A stretch of DNA of 64,000 bases, from positions 48,133,297 to 48,197,296 of the forward strand of contig NC_089766.1 in the NCBI RefSeq assembly GCF_040412425.1. The letters run 5' to 3'. This document shows, piece after piece, positions 47,283 to 58,859 of this stretch. Under the pieces are notes generated by a model. That model saw nothing but the letters and a program-made list of their open reading frames with translations. It was not told the origin of the DNA and did no database searches. The DNA is from Macrobrachium rosenbergii. Its lineage: Eukaryota; Arthropoda; Malacostraca; Decapoda; Palaemonidae. The stretch's first letter is position 1. Every line of letters begins with the position of its first letter. Made by a program: the position numbers and the translations under genes.

Positions 47283-49251
47283 ATGAGAGCGATCAGTAGT
47301 CCCCAAGCATTGGCTATGGAGGGTCGCGGATCATTTTCTTCTGACCCCAACAAAGCACTTTTTGACGGTCTTGGTGCGCGCCCACGCGTCTCGGATGATA
47401 GTGATACTTTTGTCAGTGATCCTTCTACTAGTAAGAAAAAAATTAGTAGTAAAAAGAGGCCCCTAACGACCAAAGAAATCAGTGAAACTTTGAAATTGTT
47501 GGAAGAATTCCACGATAGTGATAGCTATGGGAGCGAGTCTGATTATGAGAACGACGTTCTCGAAGGCTTGGGATGGGCTGATGAAAGTGGTGATGAGGAA
47601 CTGAATGATCCTACATATCGTCAGCAAGAAACTGATAGTAGTAGTGATGATAGTGATGCTTATCAAGCCGAAATAATTGATGATGAAGACATTCTCCGAG
47701 GCAGAGGGTCCGTTTGCCGACGCCGCAGGCAACGGGGGAGGGTGGGATCCTCTTCCTCTCGCAGTTCATCGGGGGGAAGGGGAAGCGGCCATGGTGTTCG
47801 AACACATGGGTCGGCTGCGGCTACAGAAGATGACGGTTGGACTGATGGGCGTAATTTCGTTCCTCATGATTATGTTTTTGGTGGTTCAGCAGTAGTGATG
47901 CTAGATTTTGACCTCGACCCTAATATGAGTGAAGAATCCGATTATTTTCGGAAATTCATCGACGATGATATAGTGCAAGTCATGGTCGATGAAACCAACC
48001 GGTATCACTCGCTCCTCACACGTGACAGGCCTCCTGGTACATCGAAGATGAAGAAATGGGTGGATGTTTGTCTCCAAGAAATGATAGTGTTCCTGGCCCT
48101 CACGTTACTAATGCCTCATACATCGAAGCATCGTATGAGGGATTACTGGGCAACAGATGCATACATATATACGCCGATATATGGAAATTTCATGCCACGT
48201 GACATATCAGGATATATATCGGTTCTTGCATTTCACAGACAATGAGATGAGGGATAGAAATAGTAATGATAGACTGTGGAAAATAAGAGATGTCTTGGAA
48301 ATGGTAAGGAAACATTAAAAAAATATTTTTATCCCTTCCAAAAACTTGTTGTGGATGAAAGTTTAGTGTTATTCAAGGGTAGACTGATATTCAAGCAATA
48401 CATAAGAACAAAAAGACATCGTTTTGGGATAAAAATATGTTATTTGTGACTGTAAAACGGGATATGTTCTTGACATTGTCATTTATACAGGGACAGACGT
48501 AGACATCCCAGCTAATGATCCCTTGGGGCATTCAGGGCCGTTGTGAAGACGCTTAATGGATCCCTATTGGAATGCAGGCCATATCCTGTATACTGATAAC
48601 TACTACACCAGCCCGGGGATAAGTACTTATCTCCACGACAACAACACCGGGTTGGTTGGGACGGTCAGAGACAATAGAAAAGGAATGCCCAAATTCCCAA
48701 AGGGTATCAAACGAGGTGAGGCTGTTTTCAGAAAGAAAGCTCATCATCTCCTTGTGAAATGGAAGGACCGAAAGGAATTCAATCTGTTGTCGGGGATTCA
48801 CACTGGGCAAATGATACCCACTGGGAAACAGGACTACAGAACACGTGAAACCACTTACAAACCAGATGTGATTGTGGACTACGTGAAAAACATGCGTCTT
48901 GTAGATAAATCTGATTTGCAAATTGGATACGTGGCATGCACTCGGAGAACAATGAAGTGGTACAAGAAAGCCCTATTCCACATCATAGACGTTTGTATGC
49001 TGAATGCGTATAACCTGTACAAATTCCATACAAAACAGTCAATTTCTCTGCGCTACTTTTCACTCAGCGTGTGTAAACAGCTCTTGACGAAATATGGCCA
49101 ATTCCAGAGAACAGCCAAGGGAAAATTTGTCGAGCAACCAGAAACGTCTCGTCTGGCACCCAAACAATGGTGCCAGACCCACTTCTTGGACCGCCTTCCT
49201 GAAACCCAAAAGGGAAAAACTGAGCCAGAGGACCTGCCACGTATGTGCTAA
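47283..49251 (+). pseudogene. piggyBac transposase, near full length, frameshifted
   Basis: The N-terminal part (47283-48245) is Ser/Asp/Glu-rich with GLGWADESGDEEL, followed by the DDE-domain entry (YFRKFIDDDIVQVMVDETNR and MMPHTSKHR-like residues). The frame shifts at about 48230 and 48315. The piece at 48240-48545 contains the first catalytic Asp in LVVDESLVLFKGRL. The last piece (48556-49251) contains the second Asp in ILYTDNYYTSPG and the third in MRLVDKSDLQIGY. The usual GG before that last Asp is RL. The C-terminal Cys-rich end has TCHVCANTK. Three or more frame breaks make it inactive. No clear start other than the first ATG at 47283, which fits the expected length. Confidence 0.87.
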
Positions 49252-49337
49252 CACAAAAACATTGAGGAGAAGAGGAGGAGAGTTGGAGAGAGACCTGGTG
49301 CCCAACATGTGAGAGCCACATGTTGGTGCCCAACATG

Positions 49338-50028
<691 letters not shown>

Positions 50029-50375
50029 TTAAGTCCTCGTCTTCCAGGAAAGCATCGCCTTTCCCCCCCCGTCGAAGGCTAAGGTCTCCGTACCTGTAGC
50101 CTCCGGGAGCAAACCTGGAACCTCCGGCAAAGGCGCGAAGTAAGAGGGCATCAAAACCAAGCCCTCCTCGCCAGCCTGCCTTTGATCCGGAGGCGTTTGC
50201 AAACTCGTTGTTCGAGAGGTTCTCGGCGGAGGTCGAGTCTAAGTTTACGAAGATCTCTGAAAAACTTACCAGCCATGATAACATACTGGCGGGAATGGCT
50301 CGCCCTGGCGGAGTCGAACCGCAGTATGCTATTCCTGACACGGCTGATCTCCCTCCTTTTGACGTTGGGAACCCT
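50029..50375 (+). pseudogene. DIRS gag copy C, continuation after piggyBac
   Basis: It resumes gag with KSSSSRKASPFPP (compare KSSTSKKASPFPP in copy A), then FANSLFERFSAEVESKFTKI and DTADLPPFDVGNP, where it ends abruptly at 50375. Small indels shift the frame at about 50090 and 50140. Confidence 0.8.
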
Positions 50376-50706
50376 GTTGCATGACTAGTCATCATAACTA
50401 AGCTTACTTTATGAATGGGAATAAAAATTTGGCTGCTATTCACCATCTGAGGACAGAAAAAGTTTTAAGTTGTGAAAATTGTAAAAAAGTACTGTAGGAG
50501 ACCCTACCACTAGTCACAACTAGCACTTTCTAGTCATTAGTTCTAGAGTGTAATTTTTTTCCTTATATAAGCAATATTCTCCGTAAAATTTCCTATCTAA
50601 GTTTTTTAAAATTTAAAATAGATTGAAAAATAACCGAGCTACAGTATTTTGAAAATTGCACAACTTTAACCTGTTTTTCCAACATTTTTTATTTTTTTTT
50701 TTATAT
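50376..50706. other. 3' non-coding part of the TIR element
   Basis: It includes the direct repeat 50377-50422, several CTAGTCA motifs (50510-50545) and AT-rich sequence up to the right TIR. The expected C-terminal coding part of the transposase-like protein is not found here. Confidence 0.55.
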
Positions 50707-50799
50707 TGTGGCTTTACCCCCTTTCTACTCTAGGGGCCTCAATTGGTTACTTAGCAACAGGACCTACAGGTTATTGTGGAATTCGAACCACATAGCGTT

Positions 50800-51240
50800 T
50801 ACCCTTCCAGCTGCTATCACCCCTGGTGCTGTAAGGTGTGCAGGTTGGACTTGCAGAAAAAAAGCATTCAGGTGCGACAGAACATACTCTACTCCCCAGA
50901 AAAAGGGACGGAAAAGGTGCAACTATTTAACAGTTGCTGTTCCGCAAAACCTGGTTTTCTGGTTCCCACCTGGACGTTGAGACGGTGGTGTCTTTTGGCT
51001 TTATATACATCTCGGACTGGTTTACTTACAGCTCTGCTAGTTCTGAACCGAGGCTGAGCAAAGCTGCTATTAACGATTGGTCCAGTTTTGTCCAAGAAGT
51101 AATTGTCAATTGGTGCTTAAAGCAAAAAAGATTGGCGGCCCCGCCATGCACGTGGAAATAGACGAAGCCAATTCGGCAAAAGAAAATATAATGTAGGGAG
51201 GATAATAGAAGGGCAGTGGGTATTTGTAGGGAGACACAAC
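50800..51240 (+). pseudogene. Merlin (IS1595-type) transposase, copy 2, without intron
   Basis: It starts about 50815 with a C-x2-C-like region and RLDLQKKSIQVRQNI (two frames). It continues GRKRCNYL, VFWFPPGR (frame change), DVETVVSFGFIYISDWFTY, LSKAAINDWSSFVQEV and, in shifted frame, HVEIDEANS and EGQWVFVG. It stops before the rest of the catalytic domain. At 50874 the reading passes straight through the point where copy 3 (56142) has a GTAACTT intron. Confidence 0.7.
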
Positions 51241-51424
51241 TAAACATGTCTGCTTCGTTTGTGCGTGTTCTCCCCCACCCAAAACAATTCCCACAGTCCC
51301 CCTTTACCGCTGAGTAGAGATTAGGGGCAAATAACAGCTGGCCGACAAAACACAAAAGCATCTCCATTATCAGCAGCCCTAAAAGTGCACGAAAAACCAA
51401 TTCCCGAGGTCAAAACAGGCATGG

Positions 51425-52950
51425 CAACCAATTCTGACAAATGGCACGTCAAATGAAGGAAAAAGCCAAACTTTACCAACAGATGTCACAAAAAGCTGAA
51501 ACAAAATATAAAACAAACTGCTGTCTCCACAGATTAACCCTTTTAACCCAGACTAATAATTATGACACGCAAGCCCATGCGGACATAAAATTGCATGTTA
51601 CTTTGGAAAAGTGGGTCTTTTTTATCTCCCAAAATACAGGCTATTATATATCAATTTAAAGCTTATGAACTTATTTTAAAGTGAAAGTATCAGAATTGAT
51701 GTTCCCTTTAAGATTAAGGGTTTGCTGTCAGGCATCGGCAGACAACAGACATCAGCGGACGACAAACATGAGAAACACATTGCAAAACCTTATTTACGAC
51801 ACTGTCTGAACTTGTCACTCTTATATAACAATCTTTATTCTCTATGTCATTATTGATAACTAAAAAATAACTATCTTATGCATATCTATCTAATATAATA
51901 TAAAAATTTACATACATGTATGCGATAATCACTCGAGACCACAGCCATGTGTGAACTTGAAAATGTAAACATGAGATTTCTGGGTAATATGGCTGAAAGG
52001 TGTGCTGTCATCCGATTGGCTTTCTTGGAAAAGGAGGGAGATGGCCATCCAATAACAAGTAACCATATCTGATGTGGGTTGGGCTTATTCAAGCGCATAA
52101 TTTGAAAGTGACTATATATCGCAACACGGAGTAAGCAGGAAAACCCAGTATATAGCCTCACAGGTTAAAAGGGTTACTCAAACAGCACTAGATTTAAACT
52201 AACTATACAGTCCTGTCCATGCAAATTAACTGACTTGGAGACAGAATATCTCAAGATCAGAAAAATTTTAATTAACCATCACTATTACAAAATGAAAGGC
52301 CATAGATTAGTAATCTCAGCAAAGGCAAATGTGAAGCAATTATCCGCACGCCAATCTCGCAAGATTTGAAAACCAATGCATGACGCATACTATATAAAGC
52401 AGAGGCCAGACCTTCCTAGACATAACAGAACTGGGAGAACTAAATTTTCTTATTTTGGGCAATGAAAAGAACAACTCCAATGAAAATTATCACATGGACT
52501 TACCCCACACCTTCCACCATTACACCAAAAAAGCAAAATCTGCTCCAACAATTTCACAACACCCGGCAATCAACAACAAAGACAATTTAGCACAACTACT
52601 TTAGAGACAGAATTTTTGGTTGTTGGAAAGTGTTCTCCTACATTTCCAACACCAGTGAACGTAGCACTTAACTACATTCACTTGTTATAACCTATAAAAG
52701 CAATGGGCATTAACAGCAGACATCACATATTGCTGCTACTGAAAAGATACAGCAACTTGCTTTCACAGATGAAAAAAGGCCTCAATTAGAAATGAATTAT
52801 ACACTCCAGTCAGATATTGAAATCCAGTGCCTGAACTTTCCCTGGAAACAAAAACCTTAAGACCAGACATTCATTTTGAACTCGCCCTCATTAGCACAAT
52901 GAAGGGCTACAGTATATATATTTGTGGTCTCTCTCGAGTTATATCATTTA
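51425..52950. repeat. Macrosatellite remnant beyond the insertion nest
   Basis: It resumes the unit at CAACCAATTCTGACAAATGGC, matching the point where the array broke off near 39821. It runs colinearly (GATCAGAA, CACATGGACTTA, GCAATGGGCATTAACAGCAG) to about 52930. A 636-bp MITE interrupts it at 51538-52173. Confidence 0.85.
51538..52173. mobile_element. TTAA-type MITE, 636 bp, in a macrosatellite unit
   Basis: It is flanked by TTAA (51534-51537) and TTAC (52174-52177). The ends are inverted: CCCTTTTAACCCAGACT, and CCCTTTTAACCTGTGAG in the complement. The flanking unit reads CCACAGA...TCAAACAGCACTAG when joined, which matches other units. The minus-strand open stretch inside (51886-52161) has no recognisable domain. 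Confidence 0.8.
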
Positions 52951-53295
52951 TACTTGTGTAATAAAATTCCTGTATGTAATCATTTTGAATTCTAGAATTT
53001 AATCTCTTATTACTAAAACTGCATTCATTTCATGGCTTTTACTGTCATTTATATCATTATTGGCCAATTCACTGCAAAACCTAGCTCTCACAATGAAACG
53101 TGCAGCGTGTAGCATAATTACACATCTTTAACTGATCATAAGGAAAATCATTTTTGAGTTCAACTTTTTTTTTAACTACAAAATTTATAACTTAGGTCGA
53201 ATTTCTCAATTCCTGACGAGAGTATTTTCACTATTAGTTGTTTAATAAGTGATAAACACAGAAGCAAATCCCTTCAATCATAAGGTGGCTAAGGA
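52951..53295. other. AT-rich interval, no feature seen
   Basis: No ORF, repeat or signal that I can support. Confidence 0.5.
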
Positions 53296-53299
53296 CACC

Positions 53300-53528
53300 T
53301 ACTTTATAATGGGGCCTTATGGCAGCAGTGCCTACAGTGCACCACTTCAAGGGTTTTTACAGATGGAGGCAGCTTACTGCCAACAGGAGGATGATCTGTC
53401 ATAAGCCTCACCAGCGACGGAGAGAGTGAGGGAGGATCGAACCTGGTGGAGGGACCCCTGCCTAATATGACACTGGAAATGTCATTCAACAGGACGCAGG
53501 ACAACTCGCCACCGGCCAACCCAATGAC
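53300..53528 (-). mobile_element. tRNA-derived SINE, second family
   Basis: On the minus strand a box A-like TTGGCCGGTGGCGAGT (complement of about 53505-53520) precedes a box B GGTTCGATCCT (complement of 53433-53443). A body with AAGTGGTGCACTGTAGGCA follows. The family resembles SINEs that I recall from decapods. The minus-strand ORF through it is not protein-coding. Confidence 0.65.
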
Positions 53529-53961
53529 TAAATTTTGTATATACAAAAAAATTTATTAATGGCCATTTTAAAACGAATAAAAGTAATTTGAGGATAAATA
53601 TTTAATCCGACTTAAATTTTACTTTAAAAATTAACTGAAATTGTATGCAATCCCTAACTAATATTTCAAAAGTTCCTTTGGCATACCAAGTACCAGATGA
53701 ATGTAAATGCTGCAGCCAACTTTCTCTCCCAAAAAGCAAAGTTCTGCGTAACTTGGGGGCACTATCGCCGATCAGGAAATTTTCTTCCTCTTCCTTTTAC
53801 TAGAATGTAAATTTTGTACTGGTGCGGCAATTTAACTCTTGAAGATCTACAGGATTTGGAGGGGGAGCGCTTATGGTTTTCCATTTGCATTTAATAGTTT
53901 TCCCAAATGGCTGAAGCATCTGGTAAATATTCCAGTGTAACCCGAGATACATTTGTTAATA

Positions 53962-54285
53962 CAGTAAACCGCCTTATTCGCGGTCTCACTGTTCGTGGAC
54001 TTGTGTATTTGCGGATTTCTCTGTGGAATGTATCTACCCATTACTTGCGGAAAATTCGCCCGTTCACAGTATTTTTCAACAAGAAATATTCAGTAATTAC
54101 TGTATTTTCATGACTACAGTAAATGCACTTTGTGATAAAACAAAATACATGTATTCAGGTATAAGCTTTTTTTTTTTTTTGAAACTATCAAAATAGGCAG
54201 TTCTCAGTGTTTTTAGACGGGTTTTAAGTATTCGCAGATTTTAGCTATTTGGGGGGGAGGTCCATACAAATATGGGGGTTCACTT
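53962..54285. mobile_element. Tigger/pogo-like MITE
   Basis: The left end CAGTAAACCGCCTTATTCGC after TA is opposed by a right end whose complement reads AAGTGAACCCCCATATTTG before TA. The CAGT-AACCCCC-TATT-GCGG pattern is typical of Tigger/pogo-type terminal repeats. No transposase remnant lies inside. Confidence 0.65.
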
Positions 54286-54607
54286 TAGTTACAAACTGCA
54301 CTTGGGCTTTTCAGCAGTTTTATTTAAAAAAAGATGCTGGAAAATTCTTTCACGATGATGGAATGTTACAACAAATATTGAGCATTCTTAATAAATAAAA
54401 ATTTAGTTCTTCTTAAAGGTAATAAATGTTGCTAAACACGCACCCTTCAGTTTCGTTCATGACTGACGTGCAAACGAAACCATTAGTAATTTAAGAAATA
54501 TAATACCGTCTTTAGCTTTGATATCCATTAATTGAATTATAATAAGGATTAATTTAATGTAAAATAACGTTGAGTAAATCAAATGAAATAATTAAACCAG
54601 CATAAAT

Positions 54608-54990
54608 ATTGTTGGAACCTCCCCTTGTGGGTTAGCTGAAGCAGAAAAGAAAAGCTAGTGGTAGTCAAGCACCAACCACTGTTAAGTAACGATACCTTAT
54701 GAAAGGTACTCCAAGACGTTAGAAAAGGACGTTAAAATTCTACGAAGACACCTGTAGAACAACGGAACAGTGTGGCTAAGCAGCAATATACCTTTCTTTT
54801 GATCTCGTTTTGTACAATTATGAGAATTAGGAGGGTGTAAGCTAATCACACTGTTGCCTTACCAAGTTGATTGCAGGTGTCTTTAAGTAGACAAAATGCA
54901 TTGTAGATCATTATAATATTTGAAAATAGGTGTTAGTAAAAAAAAAATTCTAACAGTTAACGTAAATAAGTAGTCACCCTCCCACACATT
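54608..54990 (+). other. Putative BEL/Pao 5' LTR and leader
   Basis: TGTTGGAACCTCCCCTTGTG at 54609 looks like an LTR start. A TATAATATT-like box (about 54912) and the leader to the gag ATG at 54997 follow. No second LTR is present, so the end is not defined. Confidence 0.4.
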
Positions 54991-54996
54991 CACAAA

Positions 54997-55990
54997 ATGG
55001 CGGCCAGCAACGAAGCCCAAATGGAAGCCATCTTCGTCCTCCTAGATGACGATTTGGTTCGTGCTCAAGGGCTACTCCTCGAGTCACATGTCACTGTGTA
55101 TCAGAACTTGAACAGAATTCTAGCTGACAAACTGCAGTTGAGAACTTTGTACATGTATAGCAAATTAGAAACATTAACGCAAGATCAAGTGCGGCAGTCA
55201 TTCAATCGAGCAGCGAGAAATGACCATGCTACTTATGAGTCGAATTGGGACTCTTGCACCTGCAAACCAACCCACAACCCGACTGCCTAAATTGAAGGAA
55301 TTGCCTCTGCGCACATTCAATGGAGAGGAGAGCGAGTTCAGTAACTTCCGAGAATTATTTGACGTACATGTCCATAAATGCACGGACAGTGACGATGTGG
55401 TGAAGTTCATGTATCTGTTGGGATCCCTGGATGGCTAGCCACTTAGAGTGGTGCAATCTCCAAGAGTAATGGCGGGAAATTACAAAAGTGTGATTTTGAT
55501 CTAAAAGAATTGTTCACTGCACTGGATTTCCTTATTCGTAGCATGGAAGACGATGCCCTTCAGAGGGAGTAAAGTCTAGATAACGAAAGGCAGAATCCCG
55601 TGTTAAGACTCAAAAGCTTCACATAAAGCATGTCCATTTTGTAATGGAAATCATTCACCCTTTAACTGTGCCAAGTATCCTAACGCCGCCGCGAAGAAAC
55701 GACAACTACTCATATCGCAACGCTGTTTTAATTGTTTCGCTAAAGGCCAGCAGTAAGACTTGTAGCAGTCAAGTAAATTGTAAATTGTGTGATGCCAGAC
55801 ACCACAGTCTCATTTGTGAAGGTCGAAGTAGTGATATGAGACAGCACGAGTTCATCCAACCAACCTACCACCAGACAGTTGCCACCTCATGTATTGTCAC
55901 AACCAGTACCTAATCGAGAACAAGACCACCGGGGAATAGACTGCACCCCAGGGACCTCTCGCTCCTCCGAGCCTGTTACTCAGGAGAATT
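54997..55990 (+). pseudogene. BEL/Pao gag (DUF1759-like region and zinc knuckles)
   Basis: The ATG at 54997 gives MAASNEAQMEAIFVLLDDDL, an N-terminal helical region. After a frame change at about 55230, the conserved segment LKELPLRTFNGEESEFSNFR and ELFDVHVHKCTDSDDVVKFM appears, the DUF1759 signature of BEL/Pao gag. After more breaks, the Cys-rich part reads CPFCNGNHSPFNCAKYP, RCFNCFAKG and CKLCDARHHSLICEG (about 55630-55815), giving three knuckle-like motifs. It ends at about 55990, next to Merlin sequence; protease and RT do not follow. Stops and indels at about 55230, 55438, 55570 and 55755. Confidence 0.82.
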
Positions 55991-56040
55991 TGCCACGTAC
56001 CTGTGTAAACTGCTACTGAGTTATAAGGATTTCTCTATTA

Positions 56041-57080
56041 CTTGGGGCATTATGAACGGCCAATACAATTCTGCCAAGATCACGGCCTTTTGCCCTCACT
56101 GCGGCAAGGAGTGTAGGCTTGACCTGCAAAAGAAGGCATTCAGGTAACTTACTTACACCTTACTTATTGATTTTTACACCCTAACTGCAATGCAGTTTTC
56201 AAACCTAAAGTAGGCTAAATAGTTCCTTCAACAGCCATACCATTAGCTATGTACGTTCACTATATTTTCATGCTTTGAGGGTTGTAACGAGTAATTTGCT
56301 TCCTTCCCTTACTTCCAGTTAGCTACAGGTCACTATATTCCATGCATCAGAAGGTTGTAAGAAGAGGTGTAATTACTACCTTTCACCGTTTAAGGGCACC
56401 TGGTTTTCTGGGTCCCTCATGGATGCTGAAATTGTCCTCCTCTTTGGTTACATCTATGTTAGTGACTTCTTTAATTACAGGATTGTGAGGAGAAAACTAG
56501 GTTTAAGTGACGTAGTTATTAATGACTGGTCCAGCTACTCCAGGAATTTTTTTTTTTTTTTTTTTTTTTTTTTGTATATTTTTCTTCCGTGGACGGTTTT
56601 ATGATCAACCTTTATTTTACATTGGTGCATCCGGCAGAAGAAACAAATAGGTGGTCCCGGTATAACTGTCAAGATTGACGAAGCGAAGTTTGGCACGCAA
56701 AAGTATTATGTAGGCAGGGTTGTTGAAGGCCAGTGGGTTTTTGGTGTTGCTGCAGGCAGACCAGAGAGCGTGGTACCAGTTCAAGACAGGATCAGCGCGA
56801 CTTTGCTTGCCATTACTAATGAGTACATTGTACCGGGGACCACTATTGTATCCGATTGCTGGAGAGCCTATGATTGCCTGAAGGACAAAGGCTGTGTGCA
56901 CTTAACCATCAACCACTCCATGAACTGTGTGGACTATTGAGAGGAGGTGATGGGATTTTCGTGAGATGACGCCTAGGTACAGCCGTAGGAGGTACAACTT
57001 CGTCGGGTACTTTGAAGACGAGGTTCCATGCGTTTGCAAAGCGGCGGCTGAATTGTACCCTCCACCCCTTTAAAGTAAGG
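56041..57080 (+). pseudogene. Merlin (IS1595-type) transposase, copy 3, with an intron-like insertion
   Basis: The start MNGQYNSAKITAFCPHCGKE gives an N-terminal zinc ribbon (C-x2-C-x3-C), then RLDLQKKAFR. A GTAACTT donor at 56142 and TTACTTCCAG acceptor (about 56320) bracket about 180 AT-rich bases. Coding resumes with KKRCNYY and DAEIVLLFGYIYVSDFFNY, then a poly(T) interruption (56549-56573). The catalytic domain follows: VKIDEAKFGTQKYYVGRVV, EGQWVFGVAAGR, TTIVSDCWRAYDCL and HLTINHSMNCVDY. This shows the DDE/D-type acidic residues of the IS1595 family (ISXO2-like domain). The C-terminal RRRYNFVGYFED continues in a shifted frame. Confidence 0.82.
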
Positions 57081-57660
57081 TTCCTAAACTATCCTTCTTT
57101 ATTACTAGTTAGTTAGGCCAACTGTGTTTTGGTGTTACCAAGCTTTAGTGCTTTTCATGTCAGTGTTAATTTTTGGATAACTGTCACTTGCCGCCATGTC
57201 TCTACAGAACAGTCCTACCTCACTTTACCGACTTGTACCTTTTGTGCAGTACCCAACCTTCCCCCCCTGCTGAACATATGGCTCCCTAGTGGTTACGTAA
57301 CCCAAGATGGCGGCTTTGTTTACTGTTCGTTTCTTCGCCCTGGTTGCAAGCAACAATTAGTGTCCAGTTGAGCTAGACTATGGCAGTTGACGTTTTTCTG
57401 TGTTATTCTTGCTTCACATGAGTTTAGAGTAACATCTTGCCGGTCAGTTGCAGCTAAACTGTAATTTACCCTTGAGCTGCAAGCACCGGTGCAGGGGACC
57501 CACCAGTACCGACATGCAGTCTTCAAGGGTCAATTATATTTTAGTTGCAGCCGAGTGACAAAATATGACTTTAAATTTTTGTTCAGCTGGTAAACTAATA
57601 TAGAAAAACTTCTATAGAAAACCCTCACCGCAGACAGCCGCCTTAGAATTACCTGATTCT
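57081..57660 (+). other. Sequence 3' of Merlin transposase, non-coding
   Basis: It is colinear with the second parent of the interleaved region (22540-22990), which supports its being part of a repeated Merlin element. No supported ORF. Confidence 0.5.
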
Positions 57661-57677
57661 GAGGTGTGCCGACCAAG

Positions 57678-57900
57678 AGTAATCCAGCCTATCTGTCCCA
57701 AGGGACTAGTTTGAGAGAGCTGACAGCCTGCCAGTTATGGTACAGAGGACCCCAGTTTCTTCATAGTGGCAGTCCTACCAATCCCCCCAGATACTAGATG
57801 AAGCCTCACAAAGCCAGACTACTATGCAGTTGTTGATACCCCCTCTGAACTACAGGAAGTAGCAGCCATGATAAAGCCAGCAGACTTCCGGCCTATTTAG
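57678..57900 (+). pseudogene. BEL/Pao pol fragment (RNase H-integrase linker)
   Basis: One frame reads SNPAYLSQGTSLRELTACQL then LWYRGPQFLHSG. It matches the NPAD-x-SRG...LW-x-GP-x-FL signature that lies between RNase H and integrase in BEL/Pao pol. It continues after a frame change with TPSELQEVAAMIKPADF to a stop at about 57900. It is on the same strand as the gag at 54997, so both may come from one internally deleted element into which, or beside which, the Merlin element sits. Confidence 0.7.
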
Positions 57901-58073
57901 TGTTTTGCTGCCTGTAATGGAAAATGTATTGAAGTAATGCTAAACCATTTCTGAAACTTGTTCATTTGGAACAAAGGCATTATTGGCCTTCAGTTTATAG
58001 TTATTTGGAAAGGGGATCCAAAGTACACAATACCGTTAAATTTTGTTAACCAGTTAGGGTCAGTTTTGATTAA

Positions 58074-58855
58074 CCCCTTCCCGCCACGACATACCATACG
58101 TCACTTGACAGCCAACAAGATATCCCAGGACGTAGTGTAATACATCCTCTCAGCTTTCTCTTTTGTACTGAGAACTGGCGTGCTGGGATTGTGTATATGA
58201 AGGCTCTTCGTTGCTGGGATATGCTCCCTCATCCTTTGTCGAACATAAGCTCTGCCCATGAGCCAATCAGAGAGAAGGAGTAAGGCATCTCGTGACGTTT
58301 CAGTGGCGTCATCGAGACGTCACAAATTTCACCAATGGGAGCTCATATTGACGGCAGTGCGACCGTAGACTTCATTTGTGTAGCGTTGCATTTGCTGCTG
58401 TCATGGGGGACTGTGAAGATTCCTCAGATGAAATAATTGTACCAGGGGAATCTGATGATGAAAGTGAGACATCAGTGTGCAATCAGTGAGTGATAGCAAA
58501 TTATTTGACAATAGAGCCTGTCACAGACGGGGGTTGGAGGTTGTTGTCTGATGTCTTTGACGATATTCGGCCAGATCCTGTTCCCCCACTCAGCGTATAT
58601 GTGAACACAGGAACACACATACATAGAGTATATAATAGACAATAGCATTTATAAATCACATATACAGTTTCCGCCTGAACATGCATGCATACATATATAT
58701 ACAAATACATGCATAGATATATATACACATGCATACACTTTCATATATACATATTCAAAGAAACAAATGAAGAAAAACATACTCAGATATTTGATTTCCA
58801 GGTCCATCTGGTATAGCGTACGGCGAAGCGGTTGCGTAGTCTGGGCGTGAAGGGG
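58074..58855 (+). mobile_element. piggyBac-type MITE (internal deletion derivative), 782 bp
   Basis: TTAA on both sides (58070-58073 and 58856-58859). TIRs are CCCCTTCCCGCCACGAC and, in the complement, CCCCTTCACGCCCAGAC. It keeps a promoter-like CCAAT/TGACGT region (58255-58345) and the first codons of a transposase (58404: MGDCEDSSDEIIVPGESDDE, acidic like piggyBac N-termini). It then jumps to 3' sequence without the DDE domain. Confidence 0.85.
58404..58490 (+). pseudogene. N-terminal stub of a piggyBac transposase
   Basis: About 28 codons from ATG to a stop, Asp/Glu/Ser-rich, in the position expected for the start of a piggyBac transposase downstream of its promoter. The rest is deleted. 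Confidence 0.55.
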
Positions 58856-58859
58856 TTAA

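Noticed and set aside
51886..52161. 91-codon minus-strand protein
   Set aside because: It lies inside a TTAA MITE without any recognised domain or second copy.
53304..53546. Minus-strand 80-codon protein
   Set aside because: It coincides with a tRNA-derived SINE with boxes A and B.
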